NCBI GenBank assembly: GCA_963580285.1
Contig: OY757017.1
Span: 114,477,527-114,541,526, forward strand
DNA: 64,000 bases
Origin: Lucinisca nassula
Taxonomy: Eukaryota > Mollusca > Bivalvia > Lucinida > Lucinidae
Reading direction: 5' to 3'
This document shows positions 21,094 through 32,729 of the stretch, piece by piece. The position numbers were made by a program, and so were the translations under genes. The notes below the pieces were generated by a model. The model saw only the letters and a list, made by a program, of their open reading frames with translations, searched no databases and was not told the origin of the DNA. The first letter of the stretch is position 1. Each line of letters opens with the position of its first letter.

Positions 21094-21502
21094 CGATGAT
21101 CTATTTTTCTTATTTGAGCAGACATAAGAAAAATAGCACAATTTGTCATTACGTTAACAGATCCGTGCGATGTGGTGCATTTGTTCACACCTCCAAAATG
21201 GGTACTTTTCTGACGAAAACTCTTGATAATTTTCTTAGTTTTACTACAAACATAGGTTGTGGACACTCGTTAGATTCGCTTCATTGAGGCGGTTCTTACG
21301 AGTACCCACAACCTATGTCTTGGAACAGAAATAAGAAAAATATTGTATACCCCCGTAAACACAAGTTTTCACTATATAAAGTGGGGTCTAGTGGGGTGTT
21401 CATTTCACGGACTTGTTCACGTGATGTCATATTAAATATTTCATTTTGCCAGCGATAAAGGTTTCAATGTATTTGTATAGGCGTGTTTTCGTAATGAATG
21501 GT
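21094..21502. repeat. MITE-B2 copy followed by half a MITE-B1
   Basis: B2 ends are CATTACGTTAACAGATCCG (21149) and CGGACTTGTTCACGTGATG (about 21396-21415). The arms TTTCTGACGAAAACT and ACAGAAATAAGAAAAAT flank the hairpin GTTAGATTCGC..GCGGTTCTTAC. From 21419 comes the right half of a B1 copy ending ATAGGCGTGTTTTCGTAATG. Juxtaposition of B1 and B2 ends around related cores suggests exchange between subtypes. Confidence 0.75.
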
Positions 21503-21621
21503 TGTCAGGGACATGTTGCGAATTCCGTATTGACCGAAGTTACTTAGTCTTGCGCGTTTAGAGACATTCATACGCCTATAGTCAATCTACCGCGTGTGCA
21601 AAGGTGCTCATATTGAGAGAT

Positions 21622-21870
21622 TGTTTGATTAAAGGTTTAACGTCCCCGACAACATTATTTAGGTCATTTTGGAGACGTTGCTTCCAACTTTGTGGGACTT
21701 TTTACCCGACATTGCGATGAAATGACATCTCGATCCCTGCCACCCAATGAAACCAATAGGGTTTATAAGCAAGGACGCGCCGACTCGCAGTAATTTTCCT
21801 GGACAGGCTTAGATTTCTAAGCGGATTACCAGTACTCATGTGCGGTCGGTATCAGCTCCGCGTGGAAGCA
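21622..21870 (-). repeat. SINE-A copy, head truncated
   Basis: Contains the complement of the tail through GCGTGGAAGCATC and stops before the GCCCCCGCC head. Confidence 0.7.
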
Positions 21871-21956
21871 TCTTGCGAAGGCTTATACGAATCAGGAGAA
21901 GACTTGATTCCGTGAAAACAGCTCTTTTTATAAAATAAACATTTCAAAATGTTCTT

Positions 21957-22235
21957 ACATTACGATAACTTATCCGTGTTATATTGTGCATTTTTTCAAA
22001 CCTCAAAAAAGTAATATTTCTGATGAAAATTTGTGATATTTTTCTTATTTATACTCAAAACATAGGATGTGGGTGCTCGTTAGAACCGCCTCATTGAGGC
22101 GGTTCTAACGAGTAACCACAACCTATGTACTGGAGCAGAAATAAGAAAAATAATGTATACCTCCATATACCCCAGTTTTTTTCTATATTAAGTGGGTGTA
22201 AGGGGGTGTTCATTTCACGGACTTGTTCACGTGAT
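21957..22235. repeat. MITE-B2 copy, full length
   Basis: Left end CATTACGATAACTTATCCGT, right end ACGGACTTGTTCACGTGATG, and a near-perfect core TTAGAACCGCCTCATTGAGG. Confidence 0.85.
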
Positions 22236-22239
22236 GTAG

Positions 22240-23277
22240 ATTATTTTGAATGTTGTGAGCCAAGTTTCGTGAAAAAAAAAATAGTTTGTTATTGAGAGAA
22301 AAATTAAAAAGATATATGTATTTGAATTTCTGATATCTGATAGTCTGACAGTTTCCTCCCCTCGGTCTCTCAGTTAATCGTTTGATTATGCAATGCAGTG
22401 CGGGACTGCTATACTGCCAATTGATTTAGCTAAAAATCACGAGTTCGAAATCAACTCATTTTAGCGAAATCAATTGATAAAATAAATATTCAGTTACAAA
22501 ACTGACTAAAATTTGTTTTTGCGTATCATTGAGAATGCTGTTATACATTTATCCGCCAAGTTTCATAAGGAAATATTGACATCTATTTTGTTTTTTTTAG
22601 GAAAGTCTGCGACTTGATTTCGCTGCATTTTAAATACATATATCTGTATTTTCATTTAATTAGAGATACCTGTATTTAAAATGCATATATCTGTATTTGA
22701 ATCGCAGAAACATTTATCTGAATTACAGGATTAAATACAGATATATGCATTTCAAATACAGATTTTGTATTTAACGTTGGACTACATATATCTATTTACT
22801 GCCCAAATGGAAACCGATGCCTCATTCGCCAATTATTACACTAACCACTGGTTTTATATACTAATATGGCGGACAAATTCAAAACAACCTAATGGACACG
22901 TGGCGTTGACTCAGGGTTGAATCGAAGTTGAAACAATGTTTCCAGTGTTCTTCCGGGGTTGATTTTGGCAATGAGTGCCTGCTGGATATTTTCTAATGTC
23001 CCTCAGTGCTCCCTCATTGAACCAGTTCGTTTTAATTTCCATAAAGTGAAACTGCACCCACGGTTCCTAGTGTCCCTCAGGGCTCTGTGATCAGACCTTT
23101 CCCTTTTAATTACCAAAAATTCCTTGATGTGTTCCTGACTCAACTGACTGGGCCGACAACACAGCTCAATACGACTCTCCTAACAGGAAGTGTTGGTACT
23201 TCCCGACCAACATTGCGATCCCGGGAGTGCTATTATTAGGGCTATTGTCCATTATAGCCAAAGCTTTTGCCTCCAGG
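22240..23277. other. No gene; one inverted repeat
   Basis: At about 22628-22790, complementary arms built on AAATGCATATATCTGTATTT form a foldback of about 160 bp. The rest shows nothing recognisable. Confidence 0.45.
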
Positions 23278-25400
23278 TTTTATACGCCCGTTTTGTAAAA
23301 TCGGTCGTATTATGGTATGGGGTCTGTGTTCGTCCATTTGTCCGTAAACTTTTCGTTTCCGGTTAACTCCTCCTACAGTTTTTATCCGATCAAGCTGAAA
23401 CTTTGTAGATAGTAAGACTATGAGGCAATGTAGCGCATATTGTTTCGGGGTTGTAGTCCGCCAAATGTTTACAGAGTAATGCCTACTTACTTACAATCAA
23501 AAGACCTATATTCTGACAAACCTTGTACTATACCTCCTTGACACCTTTCTGACGGGGTCAGTGATCTAGTTTGAGGTTTTGGTCCACCAAATAAAAACAA
23601 AGTAATACCCCTTTGAAAATTTCTGTCAAGCTGAAACTTGATATATAGTTAGACCATGATCTGGAGCAGCACATATTGTTTAGCAATTAAAGTTCACCAA
23701 ACATTTCTAGAGTTATCCCCTTTGCAAATTTTGAGAACATTTTGTCTCTGGCAAAGTCCTCCTACAGTAAACATTTGATCAAGCTGAAACTTGATATATA
23801 CATGTAGTTTGACCACAATGTGGAACAGCGGTCCTCCAAAAATTGAGGTGTGCTCTATGGACATTTCTGTACACATTTTGTTTGTGGCTATTTTCTCCTG
23901 CAGGTAACATTCGACCAAGCAAAACCTTGGTATTTAGTTCTACTGCGATGTGGAGCAGCGCATATTTTAAGAGCAGTTCATATTGTTCCAAGGTTGCAGT
24001 CCGACAAATATTAACTTGTCACGGGCCCGGCGTGCGTGTGGGTTGTGGGGAGTGCTGTGCCCCGGCTCAATTGTCTCAGAGTGTGAGTTTGCCCTTCTCA
24101 ACGTTTTAAGATGTTGTACTGCAATAGTGCAACTAAGTGAGGTAGGGGAGCAAACTTTAAATATTCCACACCTGTATAGGACAGTGATGTTAATATATAC
24201 CGAGGGCGTTGGCATTAAAAGCACATGCCGGGTCCGGGGGGTGGGGCTGTTGGGCCCGCATACGCTTTGATTGGGGTCTCGTGCTGGCGTTCTTGTTTGT
24301 CTTTTGTTGTTTTGCCGGGTTTGTCTTTTAATATATTGCTATGGTTGGAGCTTCTGCCGCCGTGGGTAGATCATGAGTGTGGGGCTTTTAAATGCGGTAT
24401 TGAGGAGCGTCCTTTTACCATCAGGTTGGCCCCAATCTCGCTGTCGCTTGTTGGGCCAAGCTAATTTTGTGCCGTTTTGGACGGTTGTATGTACCCCTTT
24501 TTATTAACTAGCTATCCTGTATTGTTGGAGGTCATCGTATTAATACTGAGGTCGGAATTCAATAGTCAATGGTCAGGTAGTTCCGGGCTGTCCCGGCTGC
24601 AGATCCGCGGTCAGCTGTGTGGGCCCTGGTTTTCTAGCTCGGGTCTATGAAGTGGACCTCGGACCTGTGGCTGGGCCCGTGCGAGGTTGCTTGACAGATG
24701 ACATTATAATATTGCCTTTTCATCCGCTGCAATCCCTGTTATTTTGCTACGTTTTGACATCGATATGAAATAGTGAAAGTATGGTCTAAGGATACTGATA
24801 TGGGCCCTGATGGTGGGGTGACGTCCACTTATATTTGACTTTCTTATTTTAATTATATATGTTTGCTGGACGTGTCTTGCGATGGTAGGGGTGCTCCAGT
24901 TACGGCGGGGTGTAAGGATGGCTAGGGACGCTAGCGGGTGACCTGACTCCAAGCGTCTGTAGTCTGGGTACGAGGTTGATTGGAGAGTATTGAGCTTCCC
25001 CTGAGGGACCCGACGTGTGCTGTTTTATTATAAGATAACAATGGATAAATGGTGTTATTGTTTTTCCATTTTAATGGTAAACTATCAAAAATATTCCAAA
25101 GACGCCACTTTGGCTCTGGGCTGTAGCCAGAGAGTCAACGCGGCGTCTATGCCGGTTGTCGGAGGTTCGGATCCTGGGTCCGGGTGGCACGGGAACGTCG
25201 AGATTTGAGAATTGGTTTTGATGTCTACTGTCTCCGGGCCTCAGGATGGTGGCGTCCGTCAGCCGAATTTCAGGGAAGATGATTTAACATCACATCTTTT
25301 TCAATTCACCTCTGTGATTGCCAATGCTCTGGATATGCCATGTAATATATGTTATAAATGTCTTTATGTCTCTGTGTAAATGAAAAAAATAAAAAAACAA

Positions 25401-25438
<38 letters not shown>

Positions 25439-25480
25439 TGTCACGGGCGTATAATGCCACGCTTGCGGAGCTCTTATTAT
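23278..25480 (-). repeat. pearl-like tandem element, interrupted
   Basis: Starts TTTTATACGCCCGTTTTGT and ends ACGGGCGTATAATGCC, a subterminal inverted pair. Core units recur with TCAAGCTGAAACTT at 23391, 23628 and 23779 (decayed near 23915) and a GTTCGTCCATTTGTCCG stretch near the left end. The last part is interrupted by the retrocopy at 24027-25434. Confidence 0.6.
24027..25434 (+). mobile_element. 1.4 kb polyadenylated retrocopy with 14-bp TSD
   Basis: Flanked by the direct repeat AACTTGTCACGGGC (24013-24026 and 25435-25448). It ends in a poly(A) tract of about 28 bases (25407-25434), with AATAAA at 25399-25404. This is the signature of LINE-mediated retroposition of a polyadenylated RNA. 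The body is more GC-rich than its surroundings and has no long open frame on either strand; the longest, about 80 codons (24225-24464), resembles nothing I know. It could be a LINE untranslated region, a long non-coding RNA copy or an old processed pseudogene. Confidence 0.8.
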
Positions 25481-25516
25481 GTAGATAGCTTCAGTTATTC
25501 TTTCTAATGTTCTAGC

Positions 25517-25668
25517 CCCCGTGGTGTAGTGGTTAAGCTGCTCGCCTCATCACAAACCAGGGGTGGTGTGCTCGATCCCATGCTTCTCCAGACTTTCAGG
25601 TGAGGTCCAGTATCCGCATGACCTTAGCCGTTGGTGGGATGTAAAACCCAAACACACACATACCTTCT
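25517..25668 (+). repeat. SINE-C copy 2
   Basis: GCCCCCGTGGTGTAGTGG head, CTTCTCCAGACTTTCAGG body and TTGGTGGGATGTAAAACCC tail. Confidence 0.8.
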
Positions 25669-26039
25669 ACTATGTTTATGTTTTCAGGTAATTATACACT
25701 GCTCAAAACAATCAAAGGAGCAAACACATATTTCCTCATAGTATAAAGATGTTGGATAATGATGATGAAACAACGATTCAGAAAGATGGATAGCTTTATC
25801 TGCAACATGTTAATGGCAAACATTGGCAACCAGCCTGTAACATGGTAAGGATGAATTTGCATAAATATTTGAGAAATCGCCATCTTTACGTCAGATTATT
25901 TCAAATGTCATAGACATCTGCAAATCAGTCACTTTTCCTGAGAATCATAGCACTTCAGGAGAATATGACTGAAAATCATCAAGAGAAAGAGTTTGACCAA
26001 GATTCTCCAAGAAATCATCAAGACAAACATTTTGAACAA

Positions 26040-28400
26040 GAGTCATGAAGATCTCTTCAAAAGTGGGCAAACAAGGTTTTCTAGTGATTTGGCCTGGTGA
26101 CATAGTTTCTGACTGAAGTGACCCAGTTTCGTACTTGACCTTGTATGATGGTTACTTCAAAAATGTGACCTCTGCAGTGTTAACAACCTTTCTTTTGATA
26201 TGGTCTGGTGACCTTATAACCGAACTGCTTTAAAACAGGTGTCATGTAGCGTAATTCTGGAGGCTACCTGGAAAAATTTGCCAGTACAGGTTTGTTCCCT
26301 TGATTTCCCTTGATATCACATGGCCTAACTTTTCCCGTATGCTTAGAGGCCGTGATTCGGGATTGAACTAGAAATCATATAGACAAACATCGAGCATGCA
26401 ATAATCATGATGATAACTTCATGAATGTGACTTCTGGTGCGTTAATAAGGTTTTGTTTTAATTAGACCCAGTGACTTCCTTTAGCCCAAATTGAACTAGT
26501 TTTGAACTAGAAATCATAAAGACAAATATCTAGAGCAACATTGATAACGATTACTTGAATGTGACGTCTGGATTGTTAGCAAGCTTTTCATTTATTTTGA
26601 CCTTGTGACCTATTTTTTTGACTCCAAGTGACCCAGTGTCAACCTTGACCTAGATTTCAGAGGCAAACATTCTCGGCAAGTTTCATCAAAATTGGGTCAA
26701 AACTGTGACCTCAAGAGTGTTAACAAGGTTTTCATTTGATTTGAGCTCATGGCCTAGGTTTTTACCCAAAATTAACTTATATCGAACTTGACCTAGATTT
26801 CATAGAGGCAAATATTCTGAGCAAGGTTCGTTAAAATTGGGCCCAAACTGTACTGTGACATCTTAAGTTAACAAGGTTTTAATTTGATTTGACATGGCGA
26901 CCTAATTTTTTACCCAAAGTGAAACAGCATCAGACGTGACTCAGAGTCCATGGAGGGAAACTTTCTGAGCAAGTTTCATCAAAATTGGTTCAAAACTGTA
27001 ACCCCTAGAGTGTTAACAAGGATTTCATGTGATTTGACCTAGTGACCTAGTTTTTTACCTCAAGTGACCCGAGTATCATACCTGACCAAGATTTCACAAA
27101 GACAAATACTCTAAGCAAGTTTAACTAAAATTTGGAGAAAACTTTGACATCTAGTTTTTCTAAGGTTATATTTCATTTGACCTGGTGACCTAGGTTTTGA
27201 CCCAAGTGACTAAGTATCAAGCTTGACATAGATTTCATAAAGGCAAACATTCTGAGCACGTTTCATCAAAATTGGGTGAAAACTGTGACCTCTAGTGTGT
27301 AACAAGCTATTCATTTGATTTGACCTGGTGATCTAGTTCCAACAACCTTGACCTATAGGTCCTAGTATCGAACTTGACCTAGATTTTATAAAGGCAAACA
27401 TTCTAAGCAAGTTTCTTGAAAAATGGGTCAAAACTTTAACATCTAGTGTGTTAGGAAGTTTTGATGGTGACCCAGTTTTTTTACCCTAAATGACCCAGTA
27501 TTAAACTTGACCTAGATTTCAAAGGTCAATATTCTGAGCAAGTTTCATCAATATTGGCTCAATTCTTTGACCTCTAGAGGGTGAACAAGGTTTTCATGAG
27601 ATATGACCTGGTGACCCAGTTTTTTACCCCAAGTGACCCAGTATCAAATTTGACCTAGACTTTATAGAGGCAAACATTCTGAGCAAGTTTCATCAAAATT
27701 TGGTAAAAACTGTGACCTCTAGAGTATTAACGAGCGTTTCCTTTGATATGACCTAGTGACATAGTTTTTAATCCCAAGTGACACAGTATTGATCCTGATC
27801 TGGATTCCATACAGTCAAATATTCTGAGCAAGTTTCATTAAAATTTGGTCAAAACTGGGACCTCTAGAGAGTTAAAAAGGTTTTCCGTTGATTTGATCTG
27901 GTGGCCTAGTGTTTTATACCAAGTGACACAGTACTAAACATGACAAAGATTTCATAAATGAAAACATTCTGAGCAGGTTTCATCTAATTTGAGTCAAAGC
28001 TGTTACCTCTAGAATGTTAACAAGGTTTTCCGTTGATTTGACCTGTGACCTAGTTTTACGGACCCTAAGTGATCCAGTATTGAACTTGACCTAGATTTCA
28101 TACCATCAAACATTCAGAGCAAGATCCATTTAATTTGGGTCAAAACTGTGACAGATAAAGTGTAAACAAGTTTTTCCATTGATTTGACCTAGTGACCTAG
28201 TTTTTGACCCCAAATAACCAAATACCGAATTTGAACTAGACTTTATATATAGAGACAGACATTCTGAGCAAGTTTCAAAACTGACCTCCAGAATGTTAAC
28301 AAGGTTTTCCTCTGGTTTGACCTGGTGACCTAGTTTTTTACCCCAAGTGACCTAGTATGGAACTTGACCTAGAAATGATGAAAATTATGTACACCATCAT
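26040..28400. repeat. Tandem array, about 145-bp unit, about 15 diverged copies
   Basis: The phrases GCAAGTTTCATCAAAATTGG, GTGACCTCTAGAGTGTTAAC, TTTGACCTGGTGACCTAG and TTGACCTAGATTTCATA recur in order about every 145 bp. Copies differ by substitutions and small indels, so the array is old. It resembles the core repeat arrays of pearl-type elements, but clear element ends were not found. Confidence 0.85.
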
Positions 28401-29295
28401 AAATATTATCCTTTGAAAACATGGAATGTACCACAGAGCAGAAAAGTATGGGGTGCTTTATGGGCCAGACTAGCTAGTTTCTGCCAATTGACCCTCAAAT
28501 AGTTTCATAACTCCACAGTGGAATCAAAAAGCCATTTTTTCATGTAATAAATGTATAAAGTGGTATTAAGCCGGTTGTTCATTACACAGACTTATTAATG
28601 TGATGGAGGTAAATAAGATGAGAACCCAAGACCTTCATTTTGAAGCAAAATATGAAAAATCATAAAGCGTTTTCATCTCGGCCATAAAAACACCATAATC
28701 AAACACAGGCACGCTGGGGATAGTCATACACAGGTGTGCTCTCCAAACGGAATGATAAGAAAACAAACTGACAGTGATTATGAATGTAATGAATTAACTG
28801 TGATTGATAAGAACAGCTCCTTAATAATAAATATTGCTTGATATGAATATTGTTTCTAACATTATGTCATTACAATATATATGACACATCCAGGCACAAG
28901 TATATAGCTATGTGTCAACAGATGCGATATTAGGCTAGGCCAATATTCACCCTCCTTTGTTCTCATTAACAAATACATGACAATGTCATTTCCAACCTAG
29001 TTATAGGGGTTCCAGGTGGTAATTTTTGCAAAAAAAAATTCTTTCAGCAAACAGTGTAGACCCAGATCAGACGCCACGTTCTGCACTTTTGGCCAATGTC
29101 TCCCCCAAAGGGCTGCTAAGCATATATGGGTGAAAAGAACAATTGCAATCAAGCAGCCCAGTCATGAAGGTCTCTGTGATATCCATTGATTCACATGTAT
29201 TTGTAGAACCCTTTCAATGCCAAAAGTGCGCACTCACCGGTTCTACTAGACATTACTGTAACTCAACCTACGGCATATTGCATTCTTACATAGAA
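28401..29295. other. No gene; short MITE-B2 end fragment
   Basis: 28575-28602 (TCATTACACAGACTTATTAATG) resembles a B2 end. 29042-29075 (AAACAGTGTAGACCCAGATC) is a short motif also seen near 2167 and 30700; its origin is unknown. Confidence 0.4.
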
Positions 29296-29296
29296 G

Positions 29297-29720
29297 CATA
29301 TGTGGTGCAGTGGATCATCACGAAAACACGCCTACATAATTATGACCCCCTTGAACCCCACTTTTATATAGTAAAACGGGTTTCCAGGGTATACCTTATT
29401 TTTCTTATTTCTGCTCTAAGATATAATATAGATTATGGGTACTCGTTAGAACCGCCTCTTCTAACAAGTGCCCACAATCTAAATTTGGAGCAGAAATAAG
29501 AATATCGCATTTTTTATCATAAAATTTTCATTTTTTCGTCGATAAAGGTGGCAATGTATTTGTATAGGCGTGTTTGCGTAATGAAGCTACTCAGTTCATA
29601 AACAGGGCGTCGTGGGTTCAATTCCTAGCTGATCCAGAATTTCGGATGAGTCTTAACCCGTGGTTTCGTCCCTATGTGATCTTAACTGTTGATTGGACGT
29701 AAACGTCTAAACACACTCTA
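29297..29720 (+). repeat. SINE-C copy 3, split by MITE-B1
   Basis: The head AAGCATATGTGGTGCAGTGG stops at about 29315; the rest (AAGCTACTCAGTTCATAAAC through GACGTAAACGTCTAAACAC) resumes at 29584. Confidence 0.75.
29317..29583. repeat. MITE-B1 inserted in SINE-C
   Basis: Full-length ends CATCACGAAAACACGCCTAC and TATAGGCGTGTTTGCGTAATG; the central hairpin is reduced (GAACCGCCTCTTCTAAC). Confidence 0.8.
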
Positions 29721-29737
29721 AAACACACGCATTCTTA

Positions 29738-29960
29738 CATACATACAAATCGGTCATTTTTTCTGTTGAAAATTCGTAACATTTCTTTTATTCATGCTCT
29801 AAGCATAGTTTGTGGGTACTCGTTAGAACCGGTTCTAACGAGTACCCACAACCTATGTCTTTAAGCAGAAATAAGGAAGATAATGTACACCCCATAAACC
29901 CGTTTTCTCTGTTTGAAGTGGGGTTTAGACAATTGTTGATATATTAACTTGCAAACCAAT
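29738..29960. repeat. MITE-B2 copy, ends decayed
   Basis: Core GGGTACTCGTTAGAACCGG with its complement, then GCAGAAATAAGGAAG and TTTCTCTGTTTGAAGTGGGG. Confidence 0.65.
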
Positions 29961-30102
29961 ATCATGCAATTCGTCTATATTTTTGGCTAAGGCTTTATAT
30001 AAGTTCTATCACATCTTTTTGTTTTGAATGTACAAGCTGTCTAGTTTCTTATCTACAATTTCGAGAATGTTGATAATCAGTCCGCTTTTGTGTCTTACCT
30101 GG

Positions 30103-30660
30103 TCAAAAAAAAAAAGAAAAAAAAAAAAAAAAAAACAACGAAGACGGGGATCAGATCAATTGTGGGGTCTTTGGTCAGACCTTTGGTTTTCTTTTGTTCC
30201 AGTACATCAGTGGTTTCTTGCTGTCGATTCATTGAATTTTGTGTTCACGGAGATGTTGCAGTAATGAGTTAGGGGGCTTTCATGCGGACTGAAAAAATTA
30301 TGTCTAAATCGCGGTGGACGTAAAGACGAGGATTGTGGCCACGTAAAATCGATTTAAGCCCCCCCCCCCCCCCCACACACACACCCCCCCCCCCCCACCC
30401 CCGTGGAATTAGTTTCACTGACCATTCCAAGGTGGTTCTTCTGTCGCGGCTTATTTTTGTTATGGTTTTTCTTTGAGTGTGTGTATCGCTTGTATTATTT
30501 TGTTTTGGATAGACAAATGGCCATTTTATGGGAAAGCAACTGTGCTTTTAGCTTTCCGCTTTTGGGTCTGTTATGTTTTGGTTTCTTTCCCTTAGGTGTC
30601 TCTGATGGGAGCTGTGGGTTGATTGTATCGATTCCTGATCATTGCCTTCACTTCTTTTTT
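30103..30660 (+). repeat. Repeat-G copy 1 with poly(A) and poly(C) tracts
   Basis: About 500 bp (from ATCAGATCAATTGTGGGG to ATTCCTGATCATTGCC) matching 44811-45225 in complement. A poly(A)-rich run (30103-30135) lies at the left and C-rich tracts at 30359-30400. It is probably a fragment of a larger retroelement; no coding motif was recognised. Confidence 0.65.
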
Positions 30661-30855
30661 CCTATGCTTGCCCGGATACCCCTAAAAGGTACATAGGCAA
30701 GCAGTGCAGGTCAGATCAGACGCTCTGATCAGGGTTTACATTTTCCGTTAAAAACAGAAGAAAACTGTAATAAACAAATACACTCGGCGCCTCTTAAATG
30801 ACATATGGACTCATCCAACATATAATGATGGAAGAGTCCGCCAGAATACAATTTG

Positions 30856-31410
30856 TTAATCATGTTTGTTTTCTTGTTCCGTGTCTTTTACGCTATAAGG
30901 TGGTGGATCGTAAGGTGATATTGTACCAACTTCACTGGGACTATAAGGTGGTAAGTCCGGCGGGACAAAAGCCATATTTGTATACCCCTGGCGTGGAACG
31001 AAGGGCCCGAACTGTTGCCGCTGCTGTCTTTGATGTTCGAGCTCATGCTGAAGTATTTCGTTCTGTTGTCGTAACTGATTCACTACGTCACTTCCTCCAA
31101 GGTCATTGGTGTAATGAGAACGTCTGCGTCCGCCATAATAATCCACAAATCCCTGCCTACCACCAATATTCATCACAAAGCCGAACGCAGAACCGTATTT
31201 TCGTATGAGGTAAATGCCAACGCCCGCAGTCAATATTCCAACCACGCCAAACGTGAAGCTACAAATGGCAAGAGTTCTATTTTGGGAAATATTTTTGTCA
31301 TATGAACAAACATTCTCGACCTGAAAACACATCCCGTACATCCACAGTATAGCCAGCCCTAGCAACGACCCTAGAAACATCATCATGGAGGTAATGCGGT
31401 GGCAATTGAG
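30856..31410 (-). CDS. Tetraspan membrane protein, last coding exon (TM3, TM4, PPxY tail)
   Basis: The terminal exon begins after an acceptor (TTCATTTCAG at 31411-31420) and reads LNCHRITSMMMFLGSLLG to a TGA at 30856, 184 codons. Residues 8-29 and about 49-72 are hydrophobic helices (TM3, TM4). The loop between them has cysteines and two N-glycosylation sequons (NIS, NRT). After TM4 the chain is hydrophilic: GRRRSHY, a glutamine-rich coiled segment (NQLRQQNEILQHELEHQRQQ), then PPDLPPYSPSE and PPPYSVKD. PPxY motifs commonly bind WW domains such as those of NEDD4-type ligases. The frame joins the exons at 35726-35818 and 44408-44571 in phase. The layout (four helices, short first loop, exon break after TM2 start) recalls MS4A/CD20-like proteins, but the family assignment is inference. 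It likely sits in the plasma or endosomal membrane. Confidence 0.75.
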   Translation of the reverse strand, partial: LNCHRITSMMMFLGSLLGLAILWMYGMCFQVENVCSYDKNISQNRTLAICSFTFGVVGILTAGVGIYLIRKYGSAFGFVMNIGGRQGFVDYYGGRRRSHYTNDLGGSDVVNQLRQQNEILQHELEHQRQQRQQFGPFVPRQGYTNMAFVPPDLPPYSPSEVGTISPYDPPPYSVKDTEQENKHD

Positions 31411-31561
31411 CTGAAATGAAAACAGAAGTCGACTAGAACATCGCGTTCAGAATTGATATCCGCATTTTATATAGAGTGTGTGTTTGTGTTTTTACGCCCC
31501 CAACAACTTAGGTACGACTCACCCGAAAATCGGGAGATGCCCGGAATCGTCGAACTTCGGC

Positions 31562-31636
31562 CTCGGTAGCTCATTCAGATGCGTGTCTGACTGGTGATCA
31601 GAAGGAGGCGGATTCGATACCTGCCGGGGTCGGCCA
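31562..31636 (+). repeat. tRNA-like sequence (SINE head or tRNA pseudogene)
   Basis: GCCTCGGTAGCTCATTCAG, anticodon-like loop CTGGTGA (would be GGT, Thr), T-arm CGGATTCGATACCTG. Acceptor pairing is imperfect, and a related sequence is at 57960-58028, so a SINE head is more likely than a functional tRNA. Confidence 0.5.
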
Positions 31637-31639
31637 CAT

Positions 31640-32394
31640 TCAAAACAAAACAAAATCATGAACATTTACACGGAACTGCATCGCATTAATGTGATGCATT
31701 TTCAAATAAATGTTTATGATTTTGTTTTGTTTGTTTGTTTTGGAGTTAAACGGCCTAGTCAACACAGTGCAGGTCATATCGAGCCGTGTAATAACCATCC
31801 TTGAAAACTCCACCGCATATACAGTGGCGTTAATAAGGGTATGCATTATTTTGCTTATCTCAGCCCCAAGACATAAATTGTGGGCACTCCGTAGAAGAAA
31901 ATACTGACCCACTTTACTAGGAACTTGTAATATGCAGCTAAATTTAGATAGTTATCTAACATCGGGGTTTTATCCTGTTGGTACAAAGCATAAACAGACA
32001 AATGTCTGCGTCGAGCTGGTGCCATCCACAACCGTCAAAATGTCCTACGTGCAAAGAGACTATTCACATCGACCTTTGTAGCCAGTCTTATCAATAACTA
32101 TGCTGGTTGTTCGATGGTCAATGGATCAGCCTTTGATTAGACAGGACCTCATTTTGCCAAGTCGCATATGTGCATTGGCAGTCTTACTACCGCTCAAGTG
32201 GCATAAGCGACAGTTTTGTCTCTCGCGTTGCATTAAAAGCTATCATGTCATAAAAGCACGCTTTGACCAGACTGTTAGGTTGCACATATTGGTCCGGTTT
32301 ATGTAGTCGCATACGCGGTCCTATCGAATTAAACCTTAGACTAAAGAGATGATCAACATAAGCCAAAGAGCTTTCCCTTTTATGTACATGTATC
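31640..32394. other. No gene recognised
   Basis: A short stretch at about 31842-31905 (TTTGCTTATCTCAGCCCCAA, ATTGTGGGCACTC) resembles half a MITE-B core. A TTTGTTTGTTTTGGAGTTAA stretch near 31725 resembles a decayed SINE-A tail in complement. Nothing coding. Confidence 0.4.
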
Positions 32395-32399
32395 ATTTG

Positions 32400-32636
32400 G
32401 GCCCCGCCAAGCGATTTTGGTACTTATCGCCTATGCGAGCAGCGAAGGTTCAGGCGAGCCTGCGCATCCGCGCAGTCTCGCCAGAACCTTCGCTGCTCGC
32501 TCATGCAAGCAGTGAATCAAGAGGAACCTTCAGACAGAAAGCCATATCCCTGGCCCCTCTGAATGGCTGGGCATGCGCAGTTAAAATTTGTCATGACGGA
32601 ATGCTCGAAGACCCAAATTCGCTTGGCGGGGCTCAT
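32400..32636. mobile_element. Foldback MITE with a second palindrome inside
   Basis: Outer arms GGGCCCCGCCAAGCG and CGCTTGGCGGGGCT with CATTTG just outside each end as a possible TSD. The inner palindrome at about 32436-32505 has arms GCGAGCAGCGAAGGTTC and GAACCTTCGCTGCTCGC. It is markedly GC-rich for the region and has no open frame of interest. Confidence 0.65.
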
Positions 32637-32729
32637 TTGTGAAGTGTTCGAAATAAAAGGCTGCAGGTCAAGTGTGCCCGTCAGTACGTGGTGACTATGA
32701 CTATAACATATATGTTGTAAACCATATTT

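Noticed and set aside
29143..29499. 118-codon plus-strand open frame
   Set aside because: Runs through SINE-C and MITE-B1; not a gene. The same applies to 58931-59311, a MITE-B1 frame.
30798..31208. 136-codon plus-strand open frame
   Set aside because: Antisense to the last tetraspan exon, which has the splice acceptor, helices and PPxY motifs.
31562..31636. Functional tRNA-Thr gene
   Set aside because: Imperfect acceptor stem and a diverged relative at 57960-58028 suggest SINE heads; needs a covariance-model scan to overturn.
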